Positions 25,174 to 34,602 of a stretch of 64,000 nt of DNA are shown one piece after another (position 1 is the stretch's first letter; the number at the start of each line of letters is the position of its first letter). The stretch covers positions 62,001 to 126,000 of the forward strand of contig NZ_LMUK01000046.1 in assembly GCF_009766005.1 (NCBI RefSeq), given 5' to 3'. Source of the DNA: Bradyrhizobium sp. S69. Lineage in GTDB: Bacteria > Pseudomonadota > Alphaproteobacteria > Rhizobiales > Xanthobacteraceae. The notes beneath the pieces are model-generated. The model ran no database searches. It saw only the letters and a program-made list of their open reading frames with translations, and had not been told where the DNA came from. Both the position numbers and the translations under genes were made by a program.

Positions 25174-25228
25174 GCAAAACTCCTCCAGCCCGGCAGTCGG
25201 CACCTATTGCGCTGCCTTCGAACTAAGA

Positions 25229-25253
25229 AACGAGCGGGAACTGCTAAAGTTCC
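25229..25253 (-). promoter_or_regulatory. EcfG-type (general stress response) promoter
   Basis: On the minus strand GGAAC, exactly 16 bases, CGTT, matching the alphaproteobacterial EcfG/RpoE2 consensus. The -10 end lies 55 bases before the DUF3309 start codon. Confidence 0.55.
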
Positions 25254-25335
25254 ATCTTTTGGATCGCCGTCGCCCGTGCTCTTTTATTTCAGCTTAGTGG
25301 AACTACATTCATTTGGTTATCAGGGAGAATTTTCG

Positions 25336-25647
25336 ATGCCCGCACCGCTCATCGTTTCGATACCACATCAGCTTGGCCGCGAAGAAGCTGCGCGCCGCCT
25401 GAAGGCTGGGCTGACGCGCGCGGCTTCCAGTGTCCCGATGCTGAATGTCGACGAAGAGCGATGGGAGGGCGATCGCATGATCTTCCGCGTGCGTGCGCTG
25501 GGGCAGGCGGCGTCGGGTCATGTCGATGTCGCCGATGATCATGTCCGGGTCGAAGTGACGTTGCCTCTGTTGTTGCAGCGGTTTGCCGAGATGGCCCAGA
25601 GCGCGATCCGCAACCGTGGTAATTTGCTGCTCGGAAAGCGCGACTGA
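25336..25647 (+). CDS. polyhydroxyalkanoic acid system family protein
   Basis: A 103-residue cytoplasmic protein. The N terminus MPAPLIVSIPHQLGREEAARRL, the middle RWEGDRMIFRVRALGQAASG and the C-terminal VRVEVTLPLLLQRFAEMAQS match the small family annotated as polyhydroxyalkanoic acid system protein, named after a gene next to PHA synthesis loci. The biochemical role is not established. GGGAG precedes the ATG. There are no PHA synthase or phasin genes in this window, so the link to PHA is by family name only. Confidence 0.7.
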   Translation: MPAPLIVSIPHQLGREEAARRLKAGLTRAASSVPMLNVDEERWEGDRMIFRVRALGQAASGHVDVADDHVRVEVTLPLLLQRFAEMAQSAIRNRGNLLLGKRD

Positions 25648-25786
25648 CACTTTCGCGATGCTGCTTCGCAACAACGAAAAAATCCGCCGCGCCTGGTCGC
25701 GTAAGCCTTCTGGTAACAAATGTCCCGGAATATTAGCTCAGCGGGGGAGGGAACCGACCTCAGTTGAGTCGGCACGACATCCGCGA

Positions 25787-25815
25787 GGCCGTCCGGCCGT
25801 GGATCCCGGACGGCC
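25787..25815. terminator. GC-rich hairpin between convergent genes
   Basis: A perfect 10-bp stem GGCCGTCCGG/CCGGACGGCC (25787-25796 with 25806-25815), nine-base loop, followed on the plus strand by GTCGTGTTTT. It lies between the ends of the plus-strand PHA-system gene and the minus-strand treY. Confidence 0.4.
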
Positions 25816-25828
25816 GTCGTGTTTTAGC

Positions 25829-28615
25829 TCACGCGCGACGATGTTTCGACTTCGCCCTGACTTTCGCCTTCAGCACCGCGACCGGCAGATGCCGCAACAG
25901 CATCGATAGCGGCACCCCCGTCGCGTGCTTCCCGCCATCGATGCCTTCGATCGAATAGCCCCCGAGGTTCAGCGAACCTTCGAAGCTCTCGGCGCGCGGC
26001 CAGCTTCGGCCGCCCTGCGATAGCGGCGCCAGCGATCTGGCAACGACAGATATCGCGGCGTCGTGGCCATGACGCCGCGCGAAAGCGACAAAGTGGTTGC
26101 TCTGCGGTCCGCTCACCTCCAGCGGCTGGTAATCGCCGTGCGCGAACACATCGGCCAATTCATTTCGCAATTTCAGCAGATGACGGGTCCAGGCCATCTT
26201 CAAATGACCATCGGGGTAATTTTGTACGAGAGCTGACCAATCCGGATTTTCCACGCGTGCGAGCACCGTGGCGCGTTCGGAAAAATCCACCGGCCGCCGG
26301 TTATCGGGATCGACCAGCGACAAATCCCAGAACTCCGTGCCCTGATAGAAATCCGGCACGCCCGGCATCGTCGCCTTCAAGGTGATTTGGCTGAGCGAAT
26401 TGAGCGCGCCGAGCAGCGCCGTGCGCTGTGCCAGTGTGTCGAGCGAGTTCAGGAATTCACCCGAGGTCGAGGAATCCAGAATACGCGCGATGAAGGTCTG
26501 CAATCCCGCCTCATAGGCCTGGTGCGGATTGAGCCAGCTGGTTTCCTGTTTGCCCTCGCGCGCGGCTTTCAGCGCATAGGCCTGGATCCGTTCCACGAAC
26601 GCCTCGTCACGCCCGTCCAAAGGCCATGCGCCAAGCAAGGTCTGGTACAGCATGTATTCGAAGGTCGCCGACGGCGCGCGCATCTCGTCTTCGATCACCA
26701 GATGCGGTGCGTTGAGGATTTTCCACCGCGACACCGCGCTGGCCCATTCGCCGGGAATTTCGGTCAGCGCCATCAGCCGCGCCCGCGCATCCTCGCCGCG
26801 CTTGGTGTCGTGCGTCGCGGTCGCGGTCATGCCGTGCGGCCACTCCTTGGCGCGCGTTCGCATCACCTGATGAAACGCCTCGATCGAGCACGCACCGGAG
26901 GCCGGATCGCCGCCGACCTCGTTGAGGGCGAGCAGGCGATGGTAGCGATAGAAACTGGTGTCTTCGAGTGCCTTCGCCATCAAAGGACCGGTGAACTGCT
27001 GGACCTTGAGCGCGAAGCGGCGAACGCGTGCGGCGCTGTGCGGCACGCGGCCGGGGCCGATCAAATCCATCGTCAGCGTATCGCGCAGGAAATCGAAGAT
27101 GCCCTCATCGGCGGCAAACCAGTCGGCGCGGGCCTTCTCGATGGTTTCCGAAACCAGCGCGCGGTCGTGCGCGGTCGCGCCCGTCGAGGTCAGATAGGTG
27201 CGGTAGACCGGGAAGTGCAGCACATAGAGTTCGAGCGCCTGCCGCAGACTGTCCTCGGAATAATCTCGGGTCGAATAGTGACCGCTGGCGATCCGCGCCA
27301 GCAGCCGCGTCAGCACGATGAATTCGCTGGTCAACAGGGTTTGCAGAACCCGGCGCTTGGCCTCCTTCAGCACCGGCGCGAGCTTTGGCGACGTATTGCT
27401 GATCTGCCGCCAGATCTCGTCGAGCGGGCCGAGGCCGTTGCCGTCGATCAACACCTGCGTGATGACATTGAGCCATTCATAGCCGGTGGTGCCGTGTACA
27501 CCGCTGAACGAGGCCAGTTCCTCGCTTTCGCCCAGGATTTTCTCGATCACCATATAGAACGGTTTTGTGGTCTTGCCGTGGGCGTCCCGGATCAGGCGCC
27601 GCAAGCGCTGAAAGTATTGCGCGGGATCGCGCAAGCCATCGATATGATCGAGCCGCAGGCCTTGCAGCCTGTCCTCAGTGATCAGCCGCTTGACCAGGCT
27701 ATGCATGGCATCGAAGGTGGCGGCATCCTCGACCCGCAATCCGGCGAGCGTGTTGACGTCGAAAAAACGCCGGTAGTTGATGTCGCTGGACGCGAGCCGC
27801 CAGTGGCCGAGCTTGTAATGCTGGCGCTCCAAAAGATGATGCAGCGCCGTGATCTGCGCGGCGCGACCGGGGCCGGCCCGATAAGCCTCCAGTCCGCGCG
27901 CGATGAGTTCGCTGCTTCCCGGTGTGGCTTTCAGTTCTGCCTTGAACGCCGGCGCCTCGCTGCGATTGGGATGGCGCAATCCCCTGTAGCGCGATGCGAG
28001 CGAAAGGAGTGCCTTGCCCGCCGCGTCGTTGTCGGCGCCGGCTTGTTTGACGACCGCGCTCAGAATTTCGCTGTAACGCTCGGGCGCGATCGGCAGCCGA
28101 TGCTCGAAATACCATGCGGAAAAACCACCTTCGCCGGGATCGTAACGAAGCTCGATCTCGCCCTTTTCCAGCGCCTCGCCGTAGGACGATCCGATGATCG
28201 GCAGCAGCACGCCGCCGCGCGCGCGATACGGCAACTGGTCCCAGTCGATGTCGAACGAAGCCGCATGCGGCGAGGCCGGGCCCCACTCCAGCACGTCGAG
28301 CCACCACGGGTTATCGTCAAAATGCACGCCGACATGGTTCGGCACGAAGTCGAGGATCAGGCCGAGATCGTGTTGCTTCAACACAGCGCTGAAGCGGTCA
28401 AATCCGGCGTCGCCGCCGAGCTCCGGATTGAACTTGGTGTGATCGACGATGTCGTAGCCATGGGTAGAGCCCTTGCGCGCCTTCATGAAGGGCGACGCAT
28501 AGACGTGGCTGATGCCGAGTTGCTTCAGATAGGGAACGACGGAAGCGGCCGCGTCGAAGTTGAAGTCCGCGGTGAGTTGCAGGCGGTAGGTCGCAACCGG
28601 CAGGTTAGGCGGCAT
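25829..28615 (-). CDS. treY: TreY, malto-oligosyltrehalose synthase
   Basis: A 928-residue GH13 enzyme that isomerises the reducing-end alpha-1,4 bond of maltodextrins to an alpha,alpha-1,1 bond. Seen: YRLQLTADFNFDAAASVVPY at the N terminus, SPFMKARKGSTHGYDIVDH, LILDFVPNHVGV, LRLDHIDGLRDP (catalytic Asp region), and a second-half MTATATHDTKRGEDARAR typical of TreY. Length is in the usual range. It starts three bases after the treZ stop, so the two are translated together. With TreZ it makes trehalose from glycogen or maltodextrin. Confidence 0.96.
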   Translation of the reverse strand: MPPNLPVATYRLQLTADFNFDAAASVVPYLKQLGISHVYASPFMKARKGSTHGYDIVDHTKFNPELGGDAGFDRFSAVLKQHDLGLILDFVPNHVGVHFDDNPWWLDVLEWGPASPHAASFDIDWDQLPYRARGGVLLPIIGSSYGEALEKGEIELRYDPGEGGFSAWYFEHRLPIAPERYSEILSAVVKQAGADNDAAGKALLSLASRYRGLRHPNRSEAPAFKAELKATPGSSELIARGLEAYRAGPGRAAQITALHHLLERQHYKLGHWRLASSDINYRRFFDVNTLAGLRVEDAATFDAMHSLVKRLITEDRLQGLRLDHIDGLRDPAQYFQRLRRLIRDAHGKTTKPFYMVIEKILGESEELASFSGVHGTTGYEWLNVITQVLIDGNGLGPLDEIWRQISNTSPKLAPVLKEAKRRVLQTLLTSEFIVLTRLLARIASGHYSTRDYSEDSLRQALELYVLHFPVYRTYLTSTGATAHDRALVSETIEKARADWFAADEGIFDFLRDTLTMDLIGPGRVPHSAARVRRFALKVQQFTGPLMAKALEDTSFYRYHRLLALNEVGGDPASGACSIEAFHQVMRTRAKEWPHGMTATATHDTKRGEDARARLMALTEIPGEWASAVSRWKILNAPHLVIEDEMRAPSATFEYMLYQTLLGAWPLDGRDEAFVERIQAYALKAAREGKQETSWLNPHQAYEAGLQTFIARILDSSTSGEFLNSLDTLAQRTALLGALNSLSQITLKATMPGVPDFYQGTEFWDLSLVDPDNRRPVDFSERATVLARVENPDWSALVQNYPDGHLKMAWTRHLLKLRNELADVFAHGDYQPLEVSGPQSNHFVAFARRHGHDAAISVVARSLAPLSQGGRSWPRAESFEGSLNLGGYSIEGIDGGKHATGVPLSMLLRHLPVAVLKAKVRAKSKHRRA

Positions 28616-28618
28616 TTT

Positions 28619-30379
28619 TTATCCGATGCGCCAGGATACCGACCAGGGCGGGACGCTCTGGTTCAACGCCGCGCCCCAGATCAGGGTTCCCCGGGTTTTG
28701 TGATCTCCATGGGAGGCGTCGCGATCCGACAAATTGGCGATCAGTGAAAGCGTGGTGCTGTCGCCCATCGGCCAATGTGCCGTCAGCACGCCATTGTCAG
28801 ACGCTCGCGCCGAGCCGAAGCGGGCGCCCGCCAGCCGTGGCACGATCTCACGCCGGCGGATCGCGAGCAGCTCCCGCACCAGTCTGAGCCGTTCGGCGCC
28901 GGGCCCGGCGTCGGCGGCGGTCCAATCGAGCATCGCGGATTGTGTGGTCGATGGCTCCAGCGGATCGGGAATCTCGTCGCCATATCTGGCGTAGGCGCCG
29001 GCGAATTCGCGCCGCCGTCCCTGGCGAACGGCCTCGGCGAGTTCGCCCTGAAAATCGCAAAAGAACGGAAACGGGGATTTGGCGCCCCATTCCTCGCCCA
29101 TGAACAGCATCGGCACCATCGGCGCCAGCAGGGTAATCGCCAGCGCCGCCTCGATCGCGCGCGGATCGACATTGGCTTCGAGCCGGTCGCCCAGCGCGCG
29201 GTTGCCGATCTGGTCGTGGTTCTGCAGGAAGTTGATGAAGGCGGTCGGCGTCAGCGCGCCGCTGGGCTCGCCGCGCAATTGGCCATCGCGATGCGCGGAA
29301 GCTTCGCCCTGGTAGACAAAGCCCGAGCCGAGCGCACGCGCGATATCGTTGAGTGGGGCATGCCGATAGTCGCCGTAGTAACCGTGGGTCTCTCCGGACA
29401 GCAGCACGTGCCAGGCGTGGTGATAATCATCGTTCCACTGCGCGCGATGTTTACCGCGCGGCATCTCTTCCCTGGCATCGAGCAGGCTTGCGGCGTTGTC
29501 GTCGTTCTCCAGCATCAAATGAAGTTGCCGGCCGGTCTCAGTGGCGAGGTCTCCGACCGCGCGGCTGAGTTCATGGAGCAGTGAAACCTTGGCCGGTTCG
29601 ATGATCGCATGCACCGCATCGAGCCGCAGCCCGTCGAAACGATATTCGCGCAGCCAGTACAGCGCGTTCTCGATGGCGAAGTCGCGGACTTCACGCACCC
29701 GGTAATCGATTGCGCTGCCCCACGGCGTCTGGGCGTCGGTGAAGAATGCCGGCGCATAGCGGCCGAGGTAATTCCCCTCGGGACCGAAATGATTGTAGAC
29801 CACGTCGAGAAACACCATCAGCCCGCGCAGATGTGCCTCATCGATCAGCGCCTTGAGATCGTCGGGACGCCCGTAGGCGCTGTCCGGCGCATACCACAAT
29901 ACGCCGTCATAGCCCCAGTTTCGGCGACCCGGAAAATCCGCCAGCGGCATCAGTTCGAGCGCGGTGATCCCGGTTGCCACGAGATGATCGAGCTTGCCGA
30001 TCATGGCGCGGTAGCTGCCGTCGGGCGTAAAGGTGCCGACATGGGTTTCGATCAATACGGCTTCCGGCCACGGGCGTCCACGCCAGTCCGCGGCGCGCCA
30101 TCGGTACGCGGTGTGGTCGATCACTTCGCTGGACCCGGGGATGTCTTCGGGTTGAAAGTCTGAGGCCGGATCCGGCACGTCGATCTCGTCGTCAATCCGG
30201 AATTTGTAACGCGCGCCTGCTTTTACGCCGGCGATATCTGCGGAAAACCAGCCGTCGTCGCCACGGGCAAGCGGATGAGGCGTTTCCAGCAGCACATCGA
30301 CGCGCCTGGCCGCCGGCGCCCATAGCCGAAACGACGCGCCAGCCGCAGTCAGACGTGGTCCGAATGATCGCTCATTCAT
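28619..30379 (-). CDS. treZ: TreZ, malto-oligosyltrehalose trehalohydrolase
   Basis: A 586-residue GH13 enzyme that releases trehalose from the TreY product. N-terminal CBM48-like domain (FGPRLTAAGASFRLWAPAAR), then HVGTFTPDGSY, NWGYDGVLWYAPDSAYG, FLDVVYNHFGPEGNYL, FDGLRLDAVHAI (nucleophile) and NHDQIGNRALGDR. The ATG at 30379 overlaps the glgX stop by ATGA; an open frame continues upstream but is antisense-like sequence within glgX. Confidence 0.95.
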   Translation of the reverse strand: MNERSFGPRLTAAGASFRLWAPAARRVDVLLETPHPLARGDDGWFSADIAGVKAGARYKFRIDDEIDVPDPASDFQPEDIPGSSEVIDHTAYRWRAADWRGRPWPEAVLIETHVGTFTPDGSYRAMIGKLDHLVATGITALELMPLADFPGRRNWGYDGVLWYAPDSAYGRPDDLKALIDEAHLRGLMVFLDVVYNHFGPEGNYLGRYAPAFFTDAQTPWGSAIDYRVREVRDFAIENALYWLREYRFDGLRLDAVHAIIEPAKVSLLHELSRAVGDLATETGRQLHLMLENDDNAASLLDAREEMPRGKHRAQWNDDYHHAWHVLLSGETHGYYGDYRHAPLNDIARALGSGFVYQGEASAHRDGQLRGEPSGALTPTAFINFLQNHDQIGNRALGDRLEANVDPRAIEAALAITLLAPMVPMLFMGEEWGAKSPFPFFCDFQGELAEAVRQGRRREFAGAYARYGDEIPDPLEPSTTQSAMLDWTAADAGPGAERLRLVRELLAIRRREIVPRLAGARFGSARASDNGVLTAHWPMGDSTTLSLIANLSDRDASHGDHKTRGTLIWGAALNQSVPPWSVSWRIG

Positions 30380-32451
30380 GCCGAGCCCGCAAAGGCGAGC
30401 ACCGCGCGCGGCGGTGCCTTGGTCTGGGCGCCCGAGGCGAAGTCGGCGGTTGTCTGCGTGATCTCGGTGGTGTTCAGCACTTGCTGCCAATTCTTGTATT
30501 CCGGCATCTTGGGCAACTCGAACGCAATTTCTTCCGGTGCGGCGTTGAGCACGATAAAGATCGGCGCGTGTCCTGGTTCCATCGGCCCGAGCACATAAGC
30601 GAGGAAACGGCCCTCCGGAAAACTCCAGTCCGATTGCGTCATCTCGGCGGCTGACGGCGTCAGCCACAACACGCCATAGCTGCCATCGGCGCGTCGCCCG
30701 TCGAGCCAGCGATGCGAGCGCAACTGCGCAAACCGCGTCCGCAGTCCGGTCATGTGGCCGACGAAGTCGGTCAAATCGTCGCCTTCGTGGCCGAGGTTTT
30801 CCCACCCGACCCAGCCGATCTCGTTGTCCTGGCAATAGGCGTTGTTGTTGCCGTCCTGGCTGTTGCCGACCTCGTCGCCGGCCAGGATCAGCGGCAGGCC
30901 TTGCGCCAGCAAGACGCACGCGAGCTGGTTTTTCCGCAATTGGCGCCGCAGGGCGATGATGGCGGGATCGTCGGTCGGGCCTTCATGGCCGCAATTGTTG
31001 CTGTGATTGTCGTTGGAGCCATCGCGATTATCCTCGCCATTGGCCTCATTGTGCTTTTCATTGTAGCTGAACAGGTCGGCCAGCGTGAAACCGTCGTGCA
31101 CGGTGATGTGGTTGACCGCGGCGCGCTGGGTGCGGCCATCATGGTTGAACAGGTCGGACGAACCGGTCATGCGGCTGGAGACTTCGCCGATCAGGCTGCC
31201 TTCGCCACTCCAGTAGCGCCGCATCGTGCTGCGATAGCGGTCGTTCCATTCCGACCATTGCGACGGAAACGCGCCGACCTGATAGCCGCCGATGCCGAGG
31301 TCCCACGGCTCGGCGACCAGCTTGACGGTTGCCAGCACGGGATCCTGCCGGATCGCGGTGAGGAACGAGCTGCCCCGATCGAAGCCGTTCGGTCCGCGCG
31401 CCAGCGTGGTCGCGAGATCGAACCGGAAGCCGTCGACGTGGCAGATTTCGACCCAGTAGCGCAGCGAATCCATCACCATCTGCAGAACGCGCGGGTGGGT
31501 GAGGTTGACCGAACTGCCGCAGCCGGTGAAATCGTCGTAGTACCGTGGGTTTTCCGGCTTCAGCCAGTAATAAGAGGCGTTGTCGATGCCGCGGTACGAC
31601 AGCGTCGGGCCCATATGGTTGCCCTCCGCGGTGTGATTGTAGACCACGTCGAGCATCACCTCGATGCCGGCATCGTGCAGCCGTGCGACCGTGGTGCGGA
31701 ACGCGTCGAGCGGATTGTCCTGCGAATAGCGCGGGTCCGGCGCGAAAAACGACAGCGTGTTGTAACCCCAGTAGTTCGCCAGCTTCTTTTCGACCAGCGT
31801 CCGGTCGTCGATCAAGCCATGAATCGGAAGCAGTTCGATGGTGGTGACGCCGAGCCGCTTGAAATGCTCGATCATCGCCGGTGACGACAGGCCGCCATAG
31901 GTGCCGCGCAGGCCCGGCGGCACGTCGTCGCGTTTCTGCGTCAGGCCCTTGACGTGGGCTTCATAGATGATGGTGTCTTCCCAGGAGATATGCGGCCGTA
32001 TCTCGCGGCGTCCCCAGTTGAAGGTCTCGTCGACGACGACGGCCTTGGGCATGCCGCGGGCGTTGTCGCGCCGGTCGAAGGAGAGATCTTCGCGCGCGCT
32101 GCCGGTGCGATAGGCGAAATGCGCATCGCTCCAGACCAGCCGTCCGGCAAGCCGTCGCGCATAGGGGTCGAGCAGCAGCTTGTTGCAGTTGAAGCGGTGG
32201 CCGTGCTCCGGCTCGTAAGGTCCGTGAACGCGGTAGCCGTAGAGTTGTCCCGGCGACACGTCGTTCAGATAGCCGTGCCAGACATCCTCGCTGCGTTCGG
32301 GAAGTTCGATGCGTTCGAGCTCGCGGCGGCCCTGGCTGTCGAAAAGACACAGCTCGACCTTCTGCGCGTTGGCGGAAAACAGCGCAAAGTTGGTGCCCCG
32401 ACCGTCCCAGCTTGCGCCAAGGCGAGACGACGTGCCCGCGGATAATCGCAT
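30376..32451 (-). CDS. glgX: GlgX, glycogen debranching enzyme
   Basis: A 691-residue isoamylase-type GH13 enzyme that cleaves alpha-1,6 branches. CBM48 at the N terminus (SWDGRGTNFALFSANAQKVE), then WGYNTLSFFAPDPRYS, MLDVVYNHTAEGNHMGPTLS, GFRFDLATTLAR (nucleophile) and the GlgX signature YNEKHNEANGEDNRDG with SNNCGHEGPT. It follows glgB by three bases and overlaps treZ by four, so branch removal is coupled with trehalose release from the chains. Confidence 0.95.
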   Translation of the reverse strand: MRLSAGTSSRLGASWDGRGTNFALFSANAQKVELCLFDSQGRRELERIELPERSEDVWHGYLNDVSPGQLYGYRVHGPYEPEHGHRFNCNKLLLDPYARRLAGRLVWSDAHFAYRTGSAREDLSFDRRDNARGMPKAVVVDETFNWGRREIRPHISWEDTIIYEAHVKGLTQKRDDVPPGLRGTYGGLSSPAMIEHFKRLGVTTIELLPIHGLIDDRTLVEKKLANYWGYNTLSFFAPDPRYSQDNPLDAFRTTVARLHDAGIEVMLDVVYNHTAEGNHMGPTLSYRGIDNASYYWLKPENPRYYDDFTGCGSSVNLTHPRVLQMVMDSLRYWVEICHVDGFRFDLATTLARGPNGFDRGSSFLTAIRQDPVLATVKLVAEPWDLGIGGYQVGAFPSQWSEWNDRYRSTMRRYWSGEGSLIGEVSSRMTGSSDLFNHDGRTQRAAVNHITVHDGFTLADLFSYNEKHNEANGEDNRDGSNDNHSNNCGHEGPTDDPAIIALRRQLRKNQLACVLLAQGLPLILAGDEVGNSQDGNNNAYCQDNEIGWVGWENLGHEGDDLTDFVGHMTGLRTRFAQLRSHRWLDGRRADGSYGVLWLTPSAAEMTQSDWSFPEGRFLAYVLGPMEPGHAPIFIVLNAAPEEIAFELPKMPEYKNWQQVLNTTEITQTTADFASGAQTKAPPRAVLAFAGSA

Positions 32452-32454
32452 GCG

Positions 32455-34602
32455 CTAGCCTTCAGGTACAAGAAATATGGCGGCCAGAGGCGGGATGGTG
32501 AGATGGAGTTCGGGCACCAGGCCGTCTTTGGTCTGGACCTCGCCGATATTGCCGACATTGCTGCCGCCGTAATGCTCGGAGTCCGAATTGAGAACCTCGC
32601 GCCATTTGCCGGCGAACGGCACCCGAACGCGGTAGTTGCGATATACATTTGGCGAGAAATTCACGACCACCAGGCATCGCGCGCGGGCATCGTTGCCCTT
32701 GCGAAGCCAGGCGAACACGTTGCCGCCGGCATCGTCGGTGATGAGCCATTCGAAGCCCAAGGGATCGCAATCTATCTCGTGCAAGGCGGGCAGGGTGCGA
32801 TACAGCGTGTTGAGATCGCGGATCAGGTTCTGGATGCCGGCATGGCTCTTTTGATCGAGCAGATGCCAGTCGAGCGAGTGATCATGGTCCCATTCGCGCT
32901 CCTGGGCGAACTCGCAGCCCATGAACATCAGCTTCTTGCCGGGATGTCCGAACATGAAGCCGTAATAGGCGCGCAAATTGGCAAAACGCTGCCAGTTGTC
33001 GCCGGGCATCCGTCCCAGGATCGAGCGCTTGCCGTGCACGACTTCGTCGTGCGACAGCGGCAGGATGAAGTTTTCCGAAAACGCGTAGTGCAGCCCGAAC
33101 AGGATGTCGCCGTGCTGATGCTTGCGATAGATCGGATCCTTGCTGATGTAATTCAGCGTGTCGTGCATCCAGCCCATATTCCATTTATAGCCGAAGCCGA
33201 GCCCGCCGAATTCGACCGGCCGCGACACCTGCGGCCAAGCGGTGGATTCTTCCGCGGCGGTCGTGGCCTGCGGAAAGCGGGCGAACAGTTCGGTGTTGAA
33301 GCGGCGCAGGAAATCGACGGCTTCGAGGTTTTCCCGGCCGCCATGTTTGTTCGGAATCCAGCCGCCGGCGGGCCGGCTGTAATCGAGATAGAGCATCGAG
33401 GCGACCGCATCGACGCGCAGCCCATCGATGGCATAGCGCTCCAGCCAGAACAGCGCATTCGAAACCAGGAAGTTCACGACTTCGGTGCGACCGTAATTAT
33501 AGATCAGCGTGCCCCAATCGAGGTGTCGGCCCTGCAACGGGTTGGCATGCTCGTACAGCGCGGTGCCGTCGAAACGGCCGAGGCCATGCGGATCGTCGGG
33601 GAAATGGCCGGGCACCCAATCCAGCAAAACGCCGATGCCTTCGCGGTGGCAGGCATCGATCAGCGTGGAAAAATCCTCCGGGCTGCCGAACCGGCTGGTC
33701 GGCGCGTACAGGCCGGTCGGCTGATAGCCCCAGGAGCCGTCGAACGGATGCTCGTTGATCGGCAGAAACTCGACATGGGTGAAGCCGAGATCGCGGACAT
33801 AACGCGGCAACTGCTCGGCGAGCTCGCGATAGGTCAGCCACTCGTTGTTGCCCTTGCGCCGCCAGGAGCCGAGATGGATCTCGTAGATCGACATCGGCGC
33901 ACTCAGCGCGTTGATATTCGCCGGCGCAGGGCGCGGATGCGGCAGTTTGGTCTCATCGAGCACGATCGAAGCGGTGCTGGGGCGCATCTCGGCGGCAAAG
34001 GCCATCGGGTCGGACTTCAGCGGCAATTTCTGGCCCTGCCGTCCCACGATATTGAATTTATAGCGGTCGCCGGCGATGGCGCGCGGGATAAACAGCTCCC
34101 AATAGCCGCTGCCGCGCACCCGCATCGGATGGCGGCGCGCATCCCAGAAATTGAAGTCGCCGACCACGCTGACCAGTCGCGCATTGGGGGCAAGCACCAC
34201 AAAAGCCACGCCATCGACGCCGTCGAGCGTCATCGGATGGGCGCCGAGCTTGTCGTACAGCCGCTGATGGGTGCCTTCGCCGAGCAAATACAGGTCGAAG
34301 TCGCTCAACACCGGCGGAAAGCGGTAGGGATCCTCGAGATCCACCACGTTGTCGCCGAAGCGGGCGCGCAATTGATACCGCGTCGAGCCATTGGGCAGCG
34401 CGCCGACAAACAGGCCGGCATCATGGATACGGTCGAGCCGTGCGGTTTCGCCGTGCTCGCCGACCGCTTCGACATTCGAGGCCTCGGGCAGGAACGCGCG
34501 CACGACCTTGCGGTCCCCTTCGGTATGCAGGCCGAGGTAGTGGAACGGATCGGAGTGGCGGCCTTCGATGATCGCGTAGGCCTCGGCGGGTAGCTTGGTC
34601 AT
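32455..34602 (-). CDS. glgB: GlgB, 1,4-alpha-glucan branching enzyme
   Basis: A 715-residue GH13 branching enzyme. N-terminal region with a further beta domain (about 1-110), CBM48 (about 115-215), then the catalytic barrel: EIHLGSWRRKG, SWGYQPTGLYAPTSRFGSPE, LDWVPGHFP, DGLRVDAVASMLYLDYSR (nucleophile), LPLSHDEVVHGKRS. It introduces alpha-1,6 branches into the GlgE-made glucan. The ATG at 34602 overlaps the treS stop by ATGA. Confidence 0.96.
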   Translation of the reverse strand: MTKLPAEAYAIIEGRHSDPFHYLGLHTEGDRKVVRAFLPEASNVEAVGEHGETARLDRIHDAGLFVGALPNGSTRYQLRARFGDNVVDLEDPYRFPPVLSDFDLYLLGEGTHQRLYDKLGAHPMTLDGVDGVAFVVLAPNARLVSVVGDFNFWDARRHPMRVRGSGYWELFIPRAIAGDRYKFNIVGRQGQKLPLKSDPMAFAAEMRPSTASIVLDETKLPHPRPAPANINALSAPMSIYEIHLGSWRRKGNNEWLTYRELAEQLPRYVRDLGFTHVEFLPINEHPFDGSWGYQPTGLYAPTSRFGSPEDFSTLIDACHREGIGVLLDWVPGHFPDDPHGLGRFDGTALYEHANPLQGRHLDWGTLIYNYGRTEVVNFLVSNALFWLERYAIDGLRVDAVASMLYLDYSRPAGGWIPNKHGGRENLEAVDFLRRFNTELFARFPQATTAAEESTAWPQVSRPVEFGGLGFGYKWNMGWMHDTLNYISKDPIYRKHQHGDILFGLHYAFSENFILPLSHDEVVHGKRSILGRMPGDNWQRFANLRAYYGFMFGHPGKKLMFMGCEFAQEREWDHDHSLDWHLLDQKSHAGIQNLIRDLNTLYRTLPALHEIDCDPLGFEWLITDDAGGNVFAWLRKGNDARARCLVVVNFSPNVYRNYRVRVPFAGKWREVLNSDSEHYGGSNVGNIGEVQTKDGLVPELHLTIPPLAAIFLVPEG

